64,000 nt of DNA, from contig CADCXD010000002.1 of NCBI GenBank assembly GCA_902806575.1, forward strand, positions 1,798,001 to 1,862,000, written 5' to 3'. Below the pieces are notes generated by a model. It was not told where the DNA came from and made no database searches. It saw only the letters and a program-made list of their open reading frames with translations. Made by a program: the position numbers and the translations under genes. The stretch is from Jackrogersella multiformis. Lineage: Eukaryota; Ascomycota; Sordariomycetes; Xylariales; Hypoxylaceae. This document shows, piece after piece, positions 12,006-24,979 of the stretch. The first letter of the stretch is position 1. Each line of letters starts with the position of its first letter.

Positions 12006-13129
12006 GGTTTCCACGTTGCTTTAAGGATATAAAACTGATATTAAGGACTTTGCTAAAGAGTCGCTTGATGTTATGTAGTCGAGATCTAGCCGACACCTCA
12101 GATGAGAGGCTCGTCTTGAATTTATATTTACCTACCTAGGTACCTAAGTAGGTACCTATTATTTATTTTCGTTGGTTAACTCTTACGACGTTACCGCAAC
12201 GACGTCGCTTCCTATTCTTTGCTCGTATAGCATCGTCTTATTTGGCAAAGCGGCGTCCCGAGGTTATAGGGCAGATATACGATAGGTATCAAGATATACC
12301 TAATATAGGATTAGATATTCGAAATACGGAGCTTATGAAGCTATCAGGAAATGATGATCCAATAGCAATATTTAAATAAGACTGCATCACGGTCCACTTC
12401 TGCGGCTGCCAACGGTAAGCTGCTGAACCAAATGGTTGGATTCGGATTTGCCATGGCAGCATGGTCATCATATTGAAGATCCTGCCTGGCTCGGCTGCTG
12501 GTGTTTATGTCGCTAACGTAACATCAACCAATAAGATGGACTCGATATACGATACTATTAAGGAACCAAGAAGAATACTCCTAGAATTACATGAGGCTAT
12601 GTGGGTAGCTTGGCGAAATTCGCCAGGCGGTGATTTATCCGACTATTGGAATACTATTAATATACACTACCTACCAAGGCAGCAAGGGTACCTGGGTAAG
12701 CGATGTTCTCCGATAAGCGGCTGCTATGCCAGGTACTTCAGCTATGGTCGCCTTGAATCAATGAATCAAGTGGTTGATTGATGGATTTATTTGCTATATA
12801 CCGATTGTAACATGTACAGCTTTTTGTAGTCCAGCTTTGAGGACCTTCGACCTTGTCCGCCGCCGCACTATATGCATCCTTCGTAAACAGGACATACGCA
12901 CTTTTCCAACCACTCCTCCTAAATCCTATACCGTTAAGCCTGATTCATTCCCAGTGGCCCGGCTCCCTTAGATTAGGTACCTAGGTGAATCTCCAACATC
13001 GAACCAAACAAGCAGGTCGATTTAGGGATATCGTTTCTTCGCAAACACACGACGGAGCCAGCTATACAGGAGGACTGGGATGATAATATCCCACAAGCGA
13101 GGTCCGTCGTTCCTAGTCGGCGAAACTAC
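12006..13129. other. Intergenic
   Basis: This lies upstream of the small secreted protein and downstream of the RdRP. A CCTAGGTACC cluster lies at about 12131-12160. An open frame of 106 codons at 12461-12781 (+) has no domain, no splice logic and no good start context, and is not called. Confidence 0.5.
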
Positions 13130-16100
13130 CTAAAATTCGTCGTCGGATAAGGTCGTGGCCGCCTCCTCGTCGAGGGCCTCGCTCTCGGCGAAGTCGCGCC
13201 TGTCCGTCCTCGCCGCTAGAGCTCTGGCGTATTTGTTATCGGGCCGCGAACCGGCGTACATGCTAGAGATCATGAGCACCGGCGGGGAACCTGTTCTTTG
13301 GCTCGTGCATATGGCCTTCAGGTGCGCGAGCTGCTTGCCCATGATGTACCAGACGAACGCCGGAGATGATTTGCAATAGTTCTTGAAGGCGAACGACGCC
13401 TTCAAAAGGTCCCAGCTCGAGAGCCCGATACTGACCTGGTCGTCTTGCTGTAGAGACTTGATGGTTTTGGAATTTACCTTATCGGTCGGTTCGATATCTT
13501 GCCATTTGTCGTAGACATGGCTGACTTTGGCATCCCACTCGCCGCGAGATCGGCGCCATTCCTGAGCTACGATGTCGATGTCCTTCTTCAGTTCTTCCAA
13601 GACCGTCTCCCAAGTTGACTTTTTGACGGCATCCCTTCGCACGTCGTAAGGTCGTTGGAATTTTTCGAAGTGTTGATAGAACTTGACGAGATCCTTGTCG
13701 TAATGCTCGGCGTGGCTTAGGGACTCGTCGAACGCCTTCAACTCCTTCTCGACCGTGGGAATACCTACTCTGAACTTGACGTGGTCGATGATGTGTGTAG
13801 GCTCGCCTTTGCCGCTCCAACTCTCCTTCTTGTACGGAGGATCCGGAGGGTCGACTCGGCTCAGGGTTTTGCGCAGCCGAGCCCAGTCTTGGTCCGTAAA
13901 AACGACTCCTTGTTTAGCTCGGTCTACCAGGTGGCTGATAAGAGTGCTCAATAGGATCGCGGGTTCATTCCGAACCGAGTTCTGTGCGTAACAGAATTTT
14001 TCCTTGTAGTTTGTGCACGTGCCGAGGAGGTTCTGCTGCATGTTGAAATGGAAAGCCCTGTCGAGGAATTCCGAGGTGATGTCGCCTGTCTCCATCCCCA
14101 CCAGCTCGAGGTAGCTTAGGTTCTTCTTCCGCACCACACCTCGCTTAAATAGGTCCGGGACTTCCGGCACCGCCGCGTTTTGAAAATTGTTTACGATCGC
14201 GGGCTCCCAGCATACCCAAGCGGTGTCCCCGTCGTAGTCGCCGCCGGACAGCTTGTCGGCGAGGGGTATATCACCCTTGGTGGGGAAGATGATGACATCT
14301 TTTAAGGAACCCAGCTCCGGTTTGAAGACCGCCTTCACCCTCTGGATATCGCTCGGATAGTGCGCCGGTGTACGGGCGACAAGGACGTCCATGCCGTGGA
14401 GGAAGGTTTCGTAGAAACCCGATTGCTCGTCAGCAAACTTCGAAGAAAACCCGAGGTGGATCTCGTCCTCTTCTAAAACCCCGAGGAAATCGACAACCAT
14501 GTATGCATACGTGGAGCGGCCGACTTTCACATTCAACCGGTCTTGGAGCTCTTTACACTTCTCCATACGCATCTTCCAAGCCATCTCGCTCAGGAACTTC
14601 AACCTCACGGGATCGAAGCCGCTATCCATGAGAAAAGACATGATGTCTTCCCGACCGCTCGGGAGGCCGGCCGTGAATGGGACCTGGCTGTGCTTGATCC
14701 GATCCGCCCGGCGGCTCGCCGACGAATTTTCGTAAACCCATAACCTAAACTGGATAGGGTCTAGCATGGCGGCCTTCTGGGCGTCGAGGTCTCTCTTTAA
14801 GCTATCTCTCATGAAATTCCCAACCTGCGCCTTCATCAGCGCCGTGTTGATTGCCCTGTCCTCGAGTATGGGAAGAAGTTGGAGATTCAAGTTGGCAGAT
14901 TTAAGCTCCCGAGATTCGCTATGGACTTCGAATGTGCGATGATCATCTTCGACGTAGTCGCATTTCCACTTTCGCTGAGAAGGCGACGTTTCTATCCAGA
15001 TGTCCCCGCTAGTGTCGGTAGGATCCCGGATCCAGAAGCCTTTGGCGCTACCGAATCGCCCCTGGAAGCCCGCCGGTACGTCTTGCAAGCCCATATAATC
15101 GCGAATAGCTCGCGCGAGGCCGTACGACATGCGCGCGATACCATCATTCATGACTTTACCGGCGGGGGACCGGACATCCTCCGATAGATGTCGAATCTGG
15201 TCGGGCCGGACGATGACGGCGGGACGTGTACGACTGAGACCTAGGAGCTGTAAGCAACCTACCTTACTTATGGGGTATGGGATATGGGATATAAAGCATG
15301 GGGCATGGGGTATAGGGCATGGGGATATTGATTGATAATACCTAGCGCAATTCGCGAAAAGAGCTTTAGTATCGACTGGTCTTGATTATTAGGAACTTGC
15401 AAGAGCCAATCGATGAGGCCCCCTCGTCCCATCTTGGTATGCATGCCCACCGGTTCGCCTTTTTGTGACCAATGTTCTCGCGATCCTAGACGGCGGAATT
15501 CATCGCCATCTTCGGCGAACATATAAACCTATCAATAGAATGTATCAGATATGCTGACGATTTTTTCGTTATCACAAGAAGCAAAAATCATACTCGCTCC
15601 AGGTGAATCGTCTTGGTCTGCGGCCCGAGCGTATTCTCATTATTAATCTTTTTAGACGAGTCAGATTTGAGAAAGAACGACGTCCATACGCGGCCGAGAA
15701 GCACATGAGACTCCGTGGAAAGCCATTTCTGGATACTCTTCATGGCGAATTCGCCGAGATTTCTTACATCCTGAGAGCCCATCGACGGTATCACAAGCTC
15801 AAGAAACCGATCAGATCCAAACCTACGGCTGAGACGATGCGAAAGTTCTAACTTTAAAGGGCTGAGCTTAAGAGTAAACAAGGGCCCGGCCTTTGACGTG
15901 TTAGCTGTAAGAGAGGCAGTGAGGACGACTACTTGATCCCTAGTACCGAATTTGTCATTTAGAGCGGCAGTCCACGCTTCGGGCCGGGACCTCTCGGGCA
16001 AGCTCTTGCCTCTGAATAGAGGTAGCGCCTGAAGCCTCGCCCACAACGTCTTTTGGTCGGTCCAAGATGGATCATACGCAACGCGTAAGTCGTCCATAGA

Positions 16101-17423
16101 TATTCCGCAGTGAAGGGCAATTCGCAAGATCTCCCAACGAACCACGAATGGAGCCCGGTTATAATGATCAGGAAGATGAGCTGATGACGGTTAATTCCGG
16201 GTCTATGAAATAAAGAGAAAATGCTTACGCCAAACATCATAAAGTCGCTGCTCGAAATCCTGACTGCCTCCATATGTCACGCGCGGCGGTATATTGCTGG
16301 GCTTTTCCTTTATAGGAGAGAGCGTAGGAGAAGCTGGAGGCGAACTCGGAGTTGGAGAAGCTGGGGGCAAGGAAGTCGGAGGCAGAGAGGGAGTCACAGG
16401 ACGTGTTACATCCTGTTCCGACGAGTGGTTGAAGTCTGAATACGTCGAAGGCCGACTCCTAAGAAGCTTCCTTACATCTTGCTGAAGCTGCTCGTGGCTA
16501 TTGAAAGAGATATGGAGAGCGCGCTCGGTGCTGGAAGACGGCGCCAAGGAGTCGGAATCTGACCCTATCGCTCGTAGCGGTTGTGGCAGAGGAAGCTTCA
16601 TATTTCCTAGATTGCTCGCTACGACGGTAGTCTGAGTTTCTTGAAAAGCCAGTGGCGGCTCATACTCGTCACGGCTCGAAAAAACCCGGGATGCAGATGT
16701 TGATTTGCTCGTGCTTGCTGACTTGGTTAGTCCATATACGGCTCTACTTCGACCTACCCTTGGGTCACCTGCTTGGATCGACAATTCACTAGGCACGGGA
16801 CTTGCCGTGTGTACGCGGCCCCTATCAAGAACCGAAAGCACACTCGGAGACCTCTCGTCGTCGGGGTCGCATTCGGTGTCCATTTCCGAGACGACGCTCC
16901 TAGTTCTTTTGGGGGTCGGGCTTCCCTGCCATTCATCGGAGTGACGTTTCGTACGTCGACTCCTCGTGGGGGACGAAGGTTCATCATACACTCGATGAGA
17001 GGCAGAACCCGATACGCTCGTCGAACAAAAATCTTCCAAGATGGCTTTGAGAAGCTCTAGCAATTGACATCGTTCGGGCTCAGTAGTCGCACGAGGCAGC
17101 TGGGTGGGAAAGGGAGCAACGCTATGCTCAGCACGCGGCTTCTTTACCCACTTGCTGTGAATATATTTTGCTCCACGGTCAAACAAGTCTTGAATTGCTG
17201 CATGGCTTCCTTTGAAGTATTGAACCTTAAGTAGCTCATAGTATTTCAGGTCCGAGTAGTACGACAGAGACCGTTTCTTCTGCGGGGACAAGTCCGAGGG
17301 AGACCGTCTGAGATTAAGGTTATAGGTATTGGAAAACTCGAGAAACCAAATATCGAACTCAGCGATGTTGAGCCGTGGTTTGGATGGAGTACGTGGGTAA
17401 GCAGACTCAGATCGCGGAGCCAT
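13130..17423 (-). CDS. RNA-dependent RNA polymerase (RNAi, QDE-1/RDR family)
   Basis: Exons are 17423-16229, 16180-15594, 15528-15342 and 15240-13130, giving 1,359 aa. Introns are 48, 65 and 101 nt with matching phases; the joins recreate DVW-PHLPDHYNRAPFVVRWEILRIALHCG and SRIAL-GLSRTRPAVIVRPDQIRHL. The catalytic loop is SGGDYDGDTAW with DYDGD at about residues 991-995, the metal-binding triad of cellular RdRPs. MNDGIARMSY is the usual conserved block before it. The N-terminal 400 residues are a fungal-specific Ser/Pro-rich region. Role: makes double-stranded RNA for Dicer in quelling or meiotic silencing. Which fungal paralogue (QDE-1, SAD-1 or RRP-3 type) cannot be fixed here. The gene appears intact. 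Confidence 0.93.
15268..15328 (+). repeat. G-rich degenerate tandem repeat inside RdRP intron 3
   Basis: Degenerate units around ATGGGGTAT, GGGATAT and GGGGCAT repeat six or more times. They fill most of the 101-nt intron 15241-15341 of the RdRP gene. On the transcribed strand the tract is C-rich. Confidence 0.75.
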
Positions 17424-18811
17424 ATCACACGTGGTAAAGCTCGAGGGCTAACCCAATCGATCGGCGATCCGAACGGTCGGTTGGTGCCACACTTGATGCA
17501 GGTTAGAGGCTAAAGTCAGAAGCTCCCTACCTACGTAGCTACCTAGGCAGGCCACATTAGCTTTCGGACCAATCAGTGCTATCACCAGCATCGCACGGCT
17601 TCGTGTACAACGGCAGAACTAGGACACTGGACAGAAACAATGCTATGTAACAGGTAGCGTAGGGGCCATGTGTACACATACGTACACTAGCCGACTAGGT
17701 AGCGGAAGTTAGAACAGGTCTCACCAAATGCCGAATCTCCACTGTGGAGGATCTCGTCATGTCAACAAACTTCGAGATGATCGATTGGATAGTGTTGACT
17801 CGGCTGTCGAGTGTGGGGAAGCTAAGAAGAAAAAGGAACGTGAGACTCACTAAATGATTGGCGACGAATTAATCGTGAAGGCGAGGAAGTCAAGAGGGCC
17901 CCTAATGACGCGAATTTAACACGAAGCAGGTGTAAAAGAAGCGTGAATTTAATACTTGTGTTAGGCAAAGACGCGTTAATAACATACATACCTCGTCGGA
18001 GGGGGAGGGCGGGAGGGGAGAGAAAGGGGAGATTGATTTGGAGACATCCACTCGAGTCGTTTCGATCTTTCTCCATACCTAATTAGTGGGAATCCTCAAG
18101 TACTAGGTACCTAATAGTATGTGCACTACACTACATAAAGATGCGGGATGGCCCGAGCTTGACAGGCTTTAAGGTACTAGTGTACTTTAAACTTCGAGGG
18201 GGAGGGCAAGCAGGCAGAGCGGGGCAGGTAGACTCGACTGCGACTGCGGGGACTAGGTAGGTACGGCACTACACTAGTGTAGGAAAGCCCCTGCAAGGTT
18301 GAAGCCGGTATGTTTTTCCGTTTACCTAATATGTAATACCTAGGTAGGACCTTATTACGAATGAAAGTGAAGCTTCGGAAAGTTCGGAGTGTTTTCCTAA
18401 AAGTCTTGGCAAGCTTATTTTCTACATTCACAAATCGCACCAAAAGCTCCATCGGGTTTGCCCCGCTCCTTCACCTAAGCTACAAACCGGTCCAAAGGAA
18501 TCTTCGGTCTTCGGCATTCTCTATCAATTCCTCCTTCGCATTTCGCATTTCGATCACCAAACGCAACAAGGCTTTACTGATCCTGCCCTGCGCCTAACAT
18601 TGCCATTCAGCAATTCCTGCGCTAAGGACTACCTAGGTAGACCCCCCCTGATCGGTTACAGCTTAGCCGAGCCATAGGTTTCTACTCGGTACTCATCTCA
18701 TCTCCATCCATTGGAAGCCTTGACTTTGAGGCGAGGCTGAAATTCCAAGTCTAGCTCGCGCCGCGTTTGCGTGGCGGGGTTTGTCTCATAAGACAATTTG
18801 AACCCGCGCTC
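17424..18811. other. Divergent intergenic region, RdRP / Zn2Cys6 regulator
   Basis: About 1.4 kb between divergent starts, so it should hold both promoters. CTACCTAGG-type motifs occur at 17537-17548, 18337-18345 and 18630-18638. A GA-rich stretch lies at 17998-18032. Open frames here overlap antisense and look random. Confidence 0.5.
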
Positions 18812-21608
18812 ATGTCATCGGAGCAAGACATCAATCAGGTCCCTATCCAGGACCTGACCCCGGAACAAGCTAGCCACATCATTCACTCTCATCGCAAAGT
18901 ACGATACGGTACGTTCTCCGATTTCGCCCTTTCTCTGTCCTTGCGCGGGGCATCCGTTTAGCCAATCCGTTATTTCGAGTTGGATAACGTTGAGATCGTC
19001 GGCTTACAGGTGCTTTCTAGGTACGGCGTGTTGGCCATGCAGGTGTGTGGCACATTATAGTATAGCATAGCATGATGAGGTCTATACTAAAGGTCTATCT
19101 AGGCAGCGGAAGGTGAAATGCGACAACAAGCAACCCTGTGAAAATTGCGTCAAGAGGGAACATCCGCAGTTGTGCTCTTACAAACCCAATCGCTCGAGCG
19201 CCTCCAAACAAGCCTCTATATCGGCAGAGGGTAGCCAGGGGAAGAAGAGACCTCATTCTCCGGACGATAGTGTCAGCAATGATCAAGGTAGCGATCATCA
19301 ACCTGAGGGCTGGCCCCAAACAATAGGTATGCTCTACCGAATATCCAATATATCCATATCGATATGATATATATCTACCTAGGTATATATGCTGACCGGT
19401 ATATATCAAAAAGACGAACCGGAATCTCTAGATATTTCACGTTATGTCGGTCAGAATAGTATACCTGCATTATTGCGGGATCAGCCATCTCCTATAGAGA
19501 CCAAAGACGGAGTTGATATCCGTCGTGATATGCGCCCGATTCTCGGGCTCGACAACTCTGCGCCTTTCCCCCTAATGTCGTCAAAACATCTCGACCGGCT
19601 AACCCAAGATATCTTCTCTGAGCTTCCTTCAGACCGAGAAGTTATGATGTAAGCATCAAATCTAGCAATTGGCTCGTTATCTTCGTCCCGAGGTCAACAT
19701 GCTAATATGTCCCCCAACAGCCTATTTAGGGCGTATAAAGAAATTGCGCACCCGTTTTGGGGATTTGTTATTGACATTGACGATCTAGAATCTCGCATCA
19801 TGATATATCTCGAAGAACGAGCCAAGAACGCTAGGGAGCAGAGCAAGTCGAGCCGGCGCGTCTCCGCATCCTGGCTGGCCATTCTCTTCTCCGTGATGGC
19901 CGTCGGCTCGCAGTATCGCGATTCGCCTTACCATATTCGGACGCGAGATGCTCAGAGATATGTCCAGATATCGTTCCACTTCCTTAGACTAGGGAACTTC
20001 TTATTACGGTACGGAAAGAGTCGATCGTACAAAATCCTGCTCTGAAGTCTCATAACCCCTATTATAGGCCGAACCTGGATTCGATTCAGGCATTGCTCCT
20101 GATCGGGTTTTGTCTCTTAAACGACATGAAAGCCGAGGCTTCTTGGGCCCTGATCGGCATGACCTGTCGATTGGCACAATCGCTCGGACTTCATCGCTCT
20201 GTGACATCAGACGATACCGCCTCGACAGAGATGTCGGTAAAATCTTACGTAAGAAGAAAGCTATGGTAAGAGTGACTCGGACTACCTCTACGCGTGATCC
20301 CGCTGACGCGCAGCTTAGGTGGACATGCCAATGGCACGATACGTTGACGTCGCTATCCTTTGATCGGTAAGAGCTCTAACTAGTCATAGCGCAAAGCATA
20401 TCGCTCACCATCGCCGCAGTCCTAACATGACCAACATCCAATGCTGTCCGATCCCGCTCTCCCCGAGCTCTTCCGTCGAGGGATTGTCGTATCTCGAAGC
20501 CATGTACACCCTATGCGAAGTAATCTCGCAGAAGCTCAACCCGGACGCCACCGCTGGTTACTCGTACGAAACAATCATCGACAATTGTCAGGCCGTCGAG
20601 TCCATCCGCGAGAAAGTATATCCCCAGCTACGCAGCAAGGAAGCCTGCAAGAGCGTGGTCGATAAACTTCAGCACTACGCCATACGCCTCCACACGGCCT
20701 TCGTAATTTCCGTATGCTGTCGCCCGGCTCTCCGTCGAGATTGTACCAGGCTGGGGCCCGACGAGAAGAAATCCTTGGCCGACAAGTGCAAGACCAATCT
20801 GACCGAGACCGTCCGGATGTTCCTGTCGATGCACCAGCTATCATTCATCCCGACCCGAAGCTGGGCCTTCACCTACCATGGACTCTCTTCTGCCGTTCTC
20901 CTCGGCATACTGTGCGAGACGAAACTAGACCCCGAGGTCCGTCAGCTCCAGGGGGATCTTATATCAGCCCTGTCGGCCGCGGCAGCCAAGGAGCAGACGA
21001 GCCCTGCTCCTGAGCACATCCGTCAAATCGATAGGGACATCGAGTTGTCCGGCCCTCTCTCTAGGGCGCTGGCGGCATTAAAAAATATATACGACTATGG
21101 ATCTCTACACGGGGCTTCCGGGATCAAGAGCGAGAGCGCGTCCGGCACTCGCACGCCTATTGGAGCTGCTATTCCGCAGAACCTTCAAAATATCAACCCT
21201 CAATTCCGCATGCAGCCCGGGTTCGACAGGCACCAGGACGCCGCTCTTGCCATGGCGGAGCTTCAAAACGGGAATAACCTTGCGGATTTCGCTGCGTAAG
21301 TCGCTCGTCACATTTTTTACTTAGCAAACCAGGTACTGACAGGCGAACTCAGAACTATGCCATACCAACCTTCAATCCAGCAGCCTATAGGGATTCCGGA
21401 TCTGAACCAGCTAGATCCTACCACCTTAGCACCGATGGATCTTTACGATTCGATATTCTGGGGTAGGCGACTATATCCGTATACCGCTTTTCTAGAGGCT
21501 GATTTGTCGCCAGAGTCACCGGATCCCTTCTACGCAGGTGTAGATATGAATTTTGACTTTCTCCCGCAAGCACCCCCGGGGCAATCTCAGCAGCAATTTT
21601 ATTTTTAG
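18812..21608 (+). CDS. Zn2Cys6 fungal-specific transcription factor (regulator 1)
   Basis: Nine exons: 18812-18908, 19021-19042, 19103-19326, 19414-19648, 19721-20008, 20068-20265, 20319-20366, 20420-21295 and 21353-21608, giving 747 aa. The zinc cluster (residues 36-64) is assembled from three exons, the middle one only 22 nt, and has Cys at 36, 39, 46, 52, 55 and 64 (spacing 2-6-5-2-8). The middle homology region (RPNLDSIQALLLIGFCLLN, then ASWALIGMTCRLAQSLGLHR, then WWTCQWHDTL) is the classic fungal_trans domain. The last exon may contain a further 51-nt in-frame intron (21463-21513), which would leave DLYDSIFWG joined to ESPDPFY. Located in the nucleus; binds CGG-type half-sites by family. 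The adjacent amidase and permease are plausible targets, by position only. Confidence 0.87.
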
Positions 21609-22064
21609 GGTCGAGCGGTGGACCAAACATAGAATTGATTAAGCGTTAGTTATATGACCTGACGATTTAGGTGTTGTTTTGGCTTCTTCCAATATCTTTT
21701 ACGACGACGTCGGGTTTCAAGCTTGAGAGGTCTGTATTTAAAAAGTTCTTCTCAGTTTTGACTTGGTCGGCGAGGTTTCTAGAGGTGTAATATCGGAGTT
21801 TGATAGCAGGTCACGACTAAGGCTGATTGATAGTTCCGAGCGCCTTGTTCATCTGTAAAAAGTCTTATTATTTCAGATATCCATGTCCACCAATATCTAT
21901 CGCTTGTCATATTTAACCAAACTACCTACTGTAACTATTAAATTTTGACTTATATTCACAGATTAATAAGTTACCACTAGCGTTGACAACACTAGTCTTG
22001 ATCTATGCATAATGCAGGTTTCTCGTCTAACCGGATCTAGATACCTTCCGAATAGAGCTACTGT
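21609..22064. other. Intergenic, convergent 3' ends
   Basis: About 450 bp of AT-rich sequence between the convergent regulator 1 and amidase genes, presumably 3' UTRs. Nothing else is seen. Confidence 0.5.
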
Positions 22065-23790
22065 CTACGATAATGCACCTAGCACGACTTTGCACATCTC
22101 TACGCATTTCTCCTCCTCCAGTCTTTGCGCCACCAGCTGCAAACTCACAGGCATCCTGTGAACCGCTTCGGCGTCATCTACCTGACAGTTAGAGACGCGG
22201 GTCATTTGATAGGTAACGGCACAGACATAATACTCACAGTCGGCTTGGATGTTCCTGTCTAGGTCGGAAAGCGGTTCGTACGCATCGCCGAGCGCAACGT
22301 CGACCGATCTGTCGACGACGAGGCCGGTGGGGAAGGAGATGCAGGAGTAGTCCAGCACGTTGTAGACGCCGGTGTAGCCGACTGGAGGCTGCTGTCAGTA
22401 ACGGATGGAAGCAGCCGACGTTCGGAGATGTGCGAGACTTACCGTGCCGGAACTTGCCGTTCTCTACGCCGCTGTACGGCGACGTGGGGCACAGGATCGC
22501 GTCGATGCCCGCGGCTAGCCACCGGTCCAGGTACCGCTTCTGGTACGCCTGGCGCTCCAGGTGCAGCTGCCAGTACTCGAGCGCGCCCAGCTCCCGCGCC
22601 TCCTCGTACATCCGCATCTCGGGCCGCATCGGCTCGCCCGTCCGCTCCAGCTCCCTCTTGATCGCCTTGCCGCCGTCCGCCACGAACATGCGGTCCAGCA
22701 GCTTCTGGCCCTCGTTCTGGTCCTTCGACGACCACTCTACGACCTCGTGGCCCGCGGCCTCGAGCTTCGCGACGGCGTGCCGCAGCGCCCGCGCCACGGG
22801 CGGCGTGGGCAGCGCCATGCCGTCGTCGTACATGACGGCGAACTTCAGCTTGGGCGGCAGGGCGACGGTGCGCCACGGGATGGGCAGGCACCGCGGGTCG
22901 GCGCGCCAAGGCTCGGAGTCGACGACGGTCTTGCTGTAGAAGGCGAGGTCGTCGATGGTGCGCGTCAGAGGCCCGTTGACGGACTGCACGGCCTCCTGGC
23001 CGGGCATTCCGGAGCGGCAGCGCAGGGTGGGGAACCGGCCGAAGCTGGGCCGCAGGGTGAAGATGCCGGTACAGCAGGCGGGGATGCGCAGGGAGCCGCC
23101 GATGTCGGTGCCGACGCCCCAGGGGCTGCCCTTGAAGACGATGAGCGCGCTCTCGCCGCCGGAGCTGCCGCCGCTGGTCAGCTTGCGGTTGCGCGGGTTG
23201 ACGGTGCGCCCGAAGACGTTGTTGACGCTCTCGGCGATCATCATGGCCGTCGGCACGTTGGTCTTGACGTAGAAGACGGCGCCGGCCTCGCGCAGCAGGT
23301 CCGCGAGCACGGCGTCGTACTCGGCCGGGTCGCCGACGTGCGAGGCGAAGCCGACGGTGGCGTCCAGGCCGCGGAGGTTGAAATTGTCCTTCAGCGAGAT
23401 GGGCAGGCCGTGCAGGGGGCCGGCGGGCTTGCCGGTGCGCGCGAGGTGCTCGTCTAGCTTCTTAGCGGTGTCGAGGGCGCGCTCGAAGCACGTCTCAGAC
23501 AGGCAGTTGGTCAGCTGGTGGGCGGCGACGGCGCGCTTGCAGAAGGCGCGGGTGACGGCCTCGGACTTGAGCTCTCCGGACGCGAGCTTGGGGAGCAGCT
23601 GCAGCGCCGTCTGGTCCGTGATGGCCAGCTCCTCCGGCGTGAACCAGCCCGAGGCCTCCGGGAAGCCGGTGACGTCGTCCTGATCGGCGGGCGGCAGGAG
23701 GTGGCTCGGGATGCGCCACTCGTCCGGTATGGACTTGTCCAGCTGCTCGCGCTTCTTGGCGGCGAGGTCCTCCCAGTGTCCCTTCGACAT
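22065..23790 (-). CDS. Amidase (amidase-signature family, acetamidase-like)
   Basis: Exons are 23790-22443, 22381-22238 and 22177-22065, giving 534 aa, close to the 548 aa of Aspergillus AmdS. The catalytic Ser-cisSer-Lys triad is complete: Lys134 in PISLKDNF, Ser209/210 in TSGGSSGGES, nucleophile Ser233 in GTDIGGSLR. The 60-nt second intron is also open in frame, but the correct acceptor (after GTCAGGTAG) gives ADYDAEAVHRMPVSLQLV, the conserved end of the family; retention would insert 20 residues. Reaction: hydrolysis of an amide to acid plus ammonia; cytosolic (no signal peptide). Coding GC is much higher than in the flanks, which also produces long antisense open frames. The neighbouring permease and regulator suggest a nitrogen-source function. 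Confidence 0.92.
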
Positions 23791-24979
23791 CTTTGCTTCC
23801 GAAACCGCGAGATCCAAATAAGGGATTCGATAAATTTATTAACAAAGTAAAAGTGAATATTCCGTCGTGAGCTAATATTATATTTATTTACATTCTAGAC
23901 ATACGAACATACCGAATCGATATATATACCTTATATTACTATATATAAGAAATCACAACGTGGTAGAGATCGCGGGGATGATGCTCCTCAGCTCTACTCC
24001 GGTCGGATACATCCGATATCGTCAGGTATTAATTAGTAAACCGGAGTTCCGTCTCGATCTTTAATTCACCTCGTCGCGCTAATGAACGTCGACTTGGTGT
24101 CTCTTCGTTCCTCCGCATCTTGAATTGTGCGGTATATACCTAGGTAGTTTTATACAAGCCACCTATCTAGACTTTAGGGCGATGACACGAGTATATCAAT
24201 CAATAAGACGAATAATATCGGAAGGAAGCCGAAAAAAATTACGCTTCAGTCTTTATCAGCATCTCCAACGATACGATCGGGTAGATAACGGAGGGCTATT
24301 TAGCTGCTTAGGTAGGTAGGTAGTTAGGTACATACCTAGGTGCCTGGCCGCCTGAGTTCCTAGCCTGAGTATGGTAACTGAGGACTTATGTTATCTCCTC
24401 TTACAATCTCTCCAATCTCCAACCCGATAACGCTTCTACACTAGGACGAATAAGAAGCCGAAGCGAGAGAGAAAAAGGGGGGGCTACGCCAAGCCCCGAA
24501 AAAGGCGCTATCGTAGCTTGACCCCGAAATATTTAATTTTTATTCCTGTGACCGGTTTTCTGCCCACTGCGGTATAGTACAGTTGCTTTCTTATCTACCA
24601 AGGGTTTGCACCTAGCTCCCCCGCAAATCCCAGCACCGTGGATCTCGGCCCTCCAGCCTGCCTACCTAGGTACATAGGCATAGCTGACAAGTGTAAATGA
24701 CTAGGTAGGTACCTAGTTCTATTAACTTGGCCAGGAACAGCGTTTCCGAAAGGGTCACATTTGCCAGGTGAGGTCCCGATATCAGAGATAGCGTATCGTC
24801 ATAGCGCGTGCGAGCATTCACCTGGCATGCGTATATATGACATGGCGATCTCCTCTTATTGCTGCGATGTAATCAAGGGGAAAAGATCCATTGCTGTGTG
24901 ACCATAGACAATTGTCGCTTATTTTTATTGTATTTCGTCGTCCCTCTTTCCACCGGGAAAGCCAAGAGTTAGAACGAAA
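23791..24979. promoter_or_regulatory. Divergent promoter between amidase and MFS permease
   Basis: The 1.19 kb holds both start regions. At least six HGATAR sequences (the AreA/NIT2 GATA-factor consensus) are visible: TTATCA at 24253, AGATAA at 24283, TTATCT at 24391, CGATAA at 24425, TTATCT at 24591 and AGATAG at 24785. About 3-4 would be expected by chance. CCTAGGTA motifs lie at 24138-24146, 24310-24341 and 24660-24714. Regulation by nitrogen is an inference. Confidence 0.4.

Noticed and set aside
12461..12781. Plus-strand frame of 106 codons between the small secreted protein and the RdRP
   Set aside because: No recognisable motif, no intron structure, and in the 3' flank of the RdRP; probably chance.
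22561..23457. Open frame of 298 codons on the plus strand opposite the amidase
   Set aside because: Antisense shadow of a very GC-rich coding region; the translation is Gly/Ala/Val low complexity and the minus strand has a complete catalytic triad.
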